From Firmicutes bacterium UBA1426 (lineage in GTDB: Bacteria > Bacillota > Clostridia > Peptostreptococcales > Anaerovoracaceae), in the NCBI GenBank assembly GCA_002329675.1, contig DCUA01000217.1, forward strand, positions 6,304 through 14,377: a stretch of DNA of 8,074 nucleotides, given 5' to 3'. A program made the position numbers and the translations under genes. The notes under the pieces were generated by a model. That model did no database searches. It was given only the letters and a program-made list of their open reading frames with translations, and had not been told where the DNA came from. How positions within the stretch are numbered: the stretch's first letter is position 1; each line of letters starts with the position of its first letter. Of the stretch, positions 5,481 through 8,074 are shown piece after piece.

Positions 5481-6839
5481 TTTGAGTTCCTTCTTCTCAT
5501 CCCAAGTGCCATCTACTTCTGTTGATTTTATTTCAACTTCCAAAGGAGTAATAATCCAATTCCAGTGTCTCCTGATTGAATAACACATTACCCTCTGTAC
5601 AAGATCAATAAACTCACTACACTCAGGTTCATAAACATCAGCCACCATTTCATCATGAATCTGTCCTACAATCCTAGTTCTCCATTTCTCCCTTTTTAAG
5701 ACATCATTGACTTGAATTAAGGACCATAACAAACAATGAAAGGCTATTCCCTGAACAGGGTAGTTGATAACTTGATTCTTTCGCATAACCCCTGAACATC
5801 TGAAACCAGTTAGCAAATCAACATAACCATGTTCATTATAGAAATCTACCTGCTTATCTTTCCATTGAGTGTAAACAGGGAATCTTTTTTTCCAAAAATT
5901 ATCTTCGACCCTCTGTACATGTCTTTCGTAAGCCTGATAGTTAAGTATACCTTTCTTCTTCAAATGTTTCTTAAGTGATTCTTGAGTCACTTCATTTACA
6001 AGTTTCAACTTGTCTATGTTTTTCCATAAATCATTTGCAGTCTGTTTATAATACGAACCATAGAACTCAGGGAATACGAAACCATTTTTAGCAGAGTACC
6101 TTGATTTGCTGTTTACCTCCTTTAACGATAAACAATATAACTCACAAGCCATATCCCTATGCATATCTTTTGTTTTATCGTGGATGTAACTAAGCATTGT
6201 GGGGTCTTTGTGATACCAGGAAGCGGCCCTTACTTCTATCCCACTATAGTCAATTCCCATCAACCTATGACCCTTTCTTGGTCTGATTGCTTTCCTCACA
6301 ACCTTACCCTGTACGGGATCTCTTACCGGGAGGTTTTGCCAGTTGGGACTTCTACTGGAACTCCTATAAGTATGTACAAGAGTCAAATCAAAGAAAGGGT
6401 GAAGAAACCCATCAACTTGTTCCCTCAAAAACAAAGAAAGATAAGTGTCCCGTACCTTTTGAATCTTTCTCAAGTTTATCAGTATTTCCAAAAAAGGATG
6501 TTCGTCCTTTAAGACATTCAGTGTTTCATTGTCAACTGAAGGTTTTCCTGACTTGGTTGTGTTAATGGGATTGCATTTGAAATAATCAAAAAGCATATAT
6601 CCTAATTGATCATCTGAATCTATGTTAAATTTGGTTCCAAACTTGTGTTTCCATCTTTTTACATCTGCTTCCTTATCCAAATCTTCCTTTAGTGTTTTTA
6701 TTCTCTTTCCCAATATTTTATACTGTTCTTCACAATATGGAACATCAACACATATGCCATTGGCTTCAACATCTGCCATAGCAAGTGTTCCTAGATGAAA
6801 TAACTGGTATGCTTCAGCACTTTGAGGATGTATGTTCAT
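5469..6839 (-). CDS. Family-A DNA polymerase, polymerase domain only (split from its exonuclease)
   Basis: A 456-residue polymerase that covers only the thumb-palm-fingers part of a Pol I-type enzyme. It begins where that part usually begins (AYQLFHLGTLAMADVEANGI, 10-29). Template/primer contacts are at YRSSSRSPNWQNLPVRD (158-174). Motif A is MGIDYSGIEVR (194-204, metal-binding D197). Motif B (O helix) is RYSAKN...FYG (R247, K251, Y260, G261), with one residue more between K and Y than in E. coli Pol I. Motif C is QIHDEMV (393-399; H395, D396, E397). The metal ligands are intact, so it should be active. Proofreading would come from the upstream UDG/exonuclease gene, whose stop overlaps this ATG as ATGA, with AGGAGG at 6853-6848 eight bases upstream. 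The good ribosome site argues that the split is natural and not a sequencing frameshift. No 5'-nuclease domain is present; a separate FEN gene is downstream. Confidence 0.94.
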   Translation of the reverse strand: MNIHPQSAEAYQLFHLGTLAMADVEANGICVDVPYCEEQYKILGKRIKTLKEDLDKEADVKRWKHKFGTKFNIDSDDQLGYMLFDYFKCNPINTTKSGKPSVDNETLNVLKDEHPFLEILINLRKIQKVRDTYLSLFLREQVDGFLHPFFDLTLVHTYRSSSRSPNWQNLPVRDPVQGKVVRKAIRPRKGHRLMGIDYSGIEVRAASWYHKDPTMLSYIHDKTKDMHRDMACELYCLSLKEVNSKSRYSAKNGFVFPEFYGSYYKQTANDLWKNIDKLKLVNEVTQESLKKHLKKKGILNYQAYERHVQRVEDNFWKKRFPVYTQWKDKQVDFYNEHGYVDLLTGFRCSGVMRKNQVINYPVQGIAFHCLLWSLIQVNDVLKREKWRTRIVGQIHDEMVADVYEPECSEFIDLVQRVMCYSIRRHWNWIITPLEVEIKSTEVDGTWDEKKELKLTA

Positions 6840-8074
6840 TTCCCGGGCCTCCTAATAAAGAAGGAAGGGTCTGCTATCATTTCCATGAACTCTAGTGAAC
6901 TCTTACCCAACTGTTCCATTTGCTTTTCAGTCAGTTTATAACCATAAATGGAATCTAATCCATTATAAGTAAGAAGCTCAGTTTTACTTAGTTCATGAAT
7001 CCTGTTAAAGCTGTTTGCATTGTTTTTCTCAACCCCTTCCAAATAAGGTTTGATATGGGAATCATAATCAGCAACACCAAAATTAACATAGGTTTGAAAT
7101 TTGAGGCTTGTAATGAGTTCCCTGTTCTCCAATATGTGTGCTGCTATCTGGGAATCCCATAACCACCCCTCTACATCACACCCATATATCTCCTTTGTCC
7201 AGCTCTGTTCAAACTTTAGGTTATGTGCACTTTTCCTAATCATCTTATTTCTTAAAATTCTGATAAGAGAATCCTGTACCGATTGATAATGAGCAAGGAA
7301 GGCTCCCGTTCTTTTTCCATCACAAATTGCACACGTTACTATTTCATGACCTTGTGCATGGGGTTTGAGTCCTGTTGTTTCATAATCAAAGGATATCCAA
7401 TCAGGTCTCTGACGAAACACATCCTTTAAATACAGATTAGCCCCTTTTTCACTTACTATAATCTCAACATCCTTACTTTCGTCATGGAACTTGGGAAGAG
7501 GTTTATCTATGAATTTGAGGAACTTCTTTATATCCTGACAAAATATCAAATGAGAAACATGTTCCTCTCCACCATTTCTTTGTATGTAACTAGGATGAAA
7601 TGTAGGACAGATCCAAGCATTTAATGATCTGTCAGGAATTGTCCAACCTCTCCAGGATGTAACAGTACCCAAGTCCTTTTTCCAGAAACTCCCAATGACC
7701 GATTTGATAGCAGCTTTGCCCATCAAAATGATGATATGGGGTTTGAATGATTCTATTTCCTTAAATACATTTGGTCTGCAAAATGCTATTTCATCATCAC
7801 TTGGTTCCCGGTTCTTAGGAGGTCTGCAGTTTGTAGAATTAATCTTTCTACAATCAATATCAAGATCGATTCCCTCTTTTCTTAAAACCTTTCTCAGTAA
7901 CTGTCCGGCATCTCCTATTAGTTGCTTATTCCTTTTATCTTCCTTTTCACCAGGTGCTTCCGCAACAAACAGGATTTTCTTCCTGCCTTCTCCAGTAGGT
8001 TCCATCCTGGGAGAAAGGCAGGTCTTATATAAACCACATTTCACACACCTTGCCGAACCTGTAGTAGTGGTTTT
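6836..8074 (-). CDS. Family-4 uracil-DNA glycosylase fused to DnaQ-like 3'-5' exonuclease (N-terminus beyond right edge)
   Basis: The frame is open from the right edge to TGA at 6838-6836. The first in-window start-like codon is GTG at 8044, but the frame continues upstream as KTTTTGSARC, so the true start is outside. Residues are numbered from that GTG. About 1-180 form a family-4 UDG, which excises uracil from DNA: VAEAPGEKED (27-36), NCRPPKNREP (72-81) and HPSYIQR (150-156). The four 4Fe-4S cysteines fit C-x2-C (the codon just before the GTG, and C3) plus C73 and C89 (C-x15-C). About 190-380 form the Pol I-type proofreading exonuclease: SFDYETTG (218-225; D220, E222), AHNLKFE (273-279, with Glu where E. 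coli Pol I has Asp424), WDSQIAAHIL (296-305) and YNGLD (Y360, D364). The protein ends where a polymerase domain would follow; that domain is the next gene, overlapping by 4 bases. Confidence 0.9.
   Translation of the reverse strand, partial: KTTTTGSARCVKCGLYKTCLSPRMEPTGEGRKKILFVAEAPGEKEDKRNKQLIGDAGQLLRKVLRKEGIDLDIDCRKINSTNCRPPKNREPSDDEIAFCRPNVFKEIESFKPHIIILMGKAAIKSVIGSFWKKDLGTVTSWRGWTIPDRSLNAWICPTFHPSYIQRNGGEEHVSHLIFCQDIKKFLKFIDKPLPKFHDESKDVEIIVSEKGANLYLKDVFRQRPDWISFDYETTGLKPHAQGHEIVTCAICDGKRTGAFLAHYQSVQDSLIRILRNKMIRKSAHNLKFEQSWTKEIYGCDVEGWLWDSQIAAHILENRELITSLKFQTYVNFGVADYDSHIKPYLEGVEKNNANSFNRIHELSKTELLTYNGLDSIYGYKLTEKQMEQLGKSSLEFMEMIADPSFFIRRPGK

Noticed and set aside
6159..6565. Two overlapping plus-strand frames inside the polymerase gene
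   Set aside because: They are antisense to strongly conserved polymerase motifs and have no convincing start signals.
6836..6853. Programmed -1 frameshift as the main way to make a full-length polymerase
   Set aside because: The junction lacks a good X-XXY-YYZ slippery heptamer, and the overlap plus ribosome site fit reinitiation better; kept only as a minor possibility in the findings.

Overview
This window looks like part of the DNA replication and recombination module of a tailed dsDNA bacteriophage (Caudoviricetes-like). All nine genes I can support lie on the minus strand, tightly packed, with 1- or 4-base stop/start overlaps and strong AGGAGG-type ribosome binding sites. The DNA is AT-rich. 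No chromosomal housekeeping gene, RNA gene, insertion sequence or CRISPR array is visible. The host cannot be named; the Shine-Dalgarno sites and a sigma70-type promoter point to a bacterial host.

In transcription order (right to left): a gene cut by the right edge encodes a family-4 uracil-DNA glycosylase (UDG) fused to a DnaQ-like 3'-5' exonuclease (6836-8074). It overlaps by 4 bases a separate gene for the polymerase half of a family-A DNA polymerase (5469-6839). After a 48-base gap with a good sigma70 promoter come an AAA+ clamp-loader-like ATPase (4485-5420), a helical protein that is a candidate UvsY-type recombination mediator (3970-4485), a gp32-like zinc-containing ssDNA-binding protein with a long mixed-charge repeat tail and a Cys-rich end (2683-3960), a RecA/UvsX recombinase (1567-2682), a 74-residue single-pass membrane protein (1346-1570) and a FEN-type 5'-3' exonuclease (453-1349). 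A 109-base gap holding a perfect 15-bp inverted repeat follows. Beyond it, the start of a PD-(D/E)XK-type nuclease gene (1-343) is cut by the left edge.

The products fit one pathway. The polymerase and its separately encoded proofreading/UDG subunit copy DNA. The ATPase would load a sliding clamp that is not encoded here. The SSB, mediator candidate and recombinase would drive recombination-dependent replication in the manner of T4 gp32, UvsY and UvsX. The FEN removes RNA primers or flaps, and the PD-(D/E)XK nuclease may process branched or foreign DNA. Helicase, primase and clamp are not in the window.

The observations most worth following up are the exonuclease/polymerase split at a coupled overlap, the UDG fusion whose first cluster cysteine lies upstream of the first in-window start codon, the RS/acidic repeat tail of the SSB, the membrane microprotein translationally locked between recombinase and FEN, and the long inverted repeat before the last gene.
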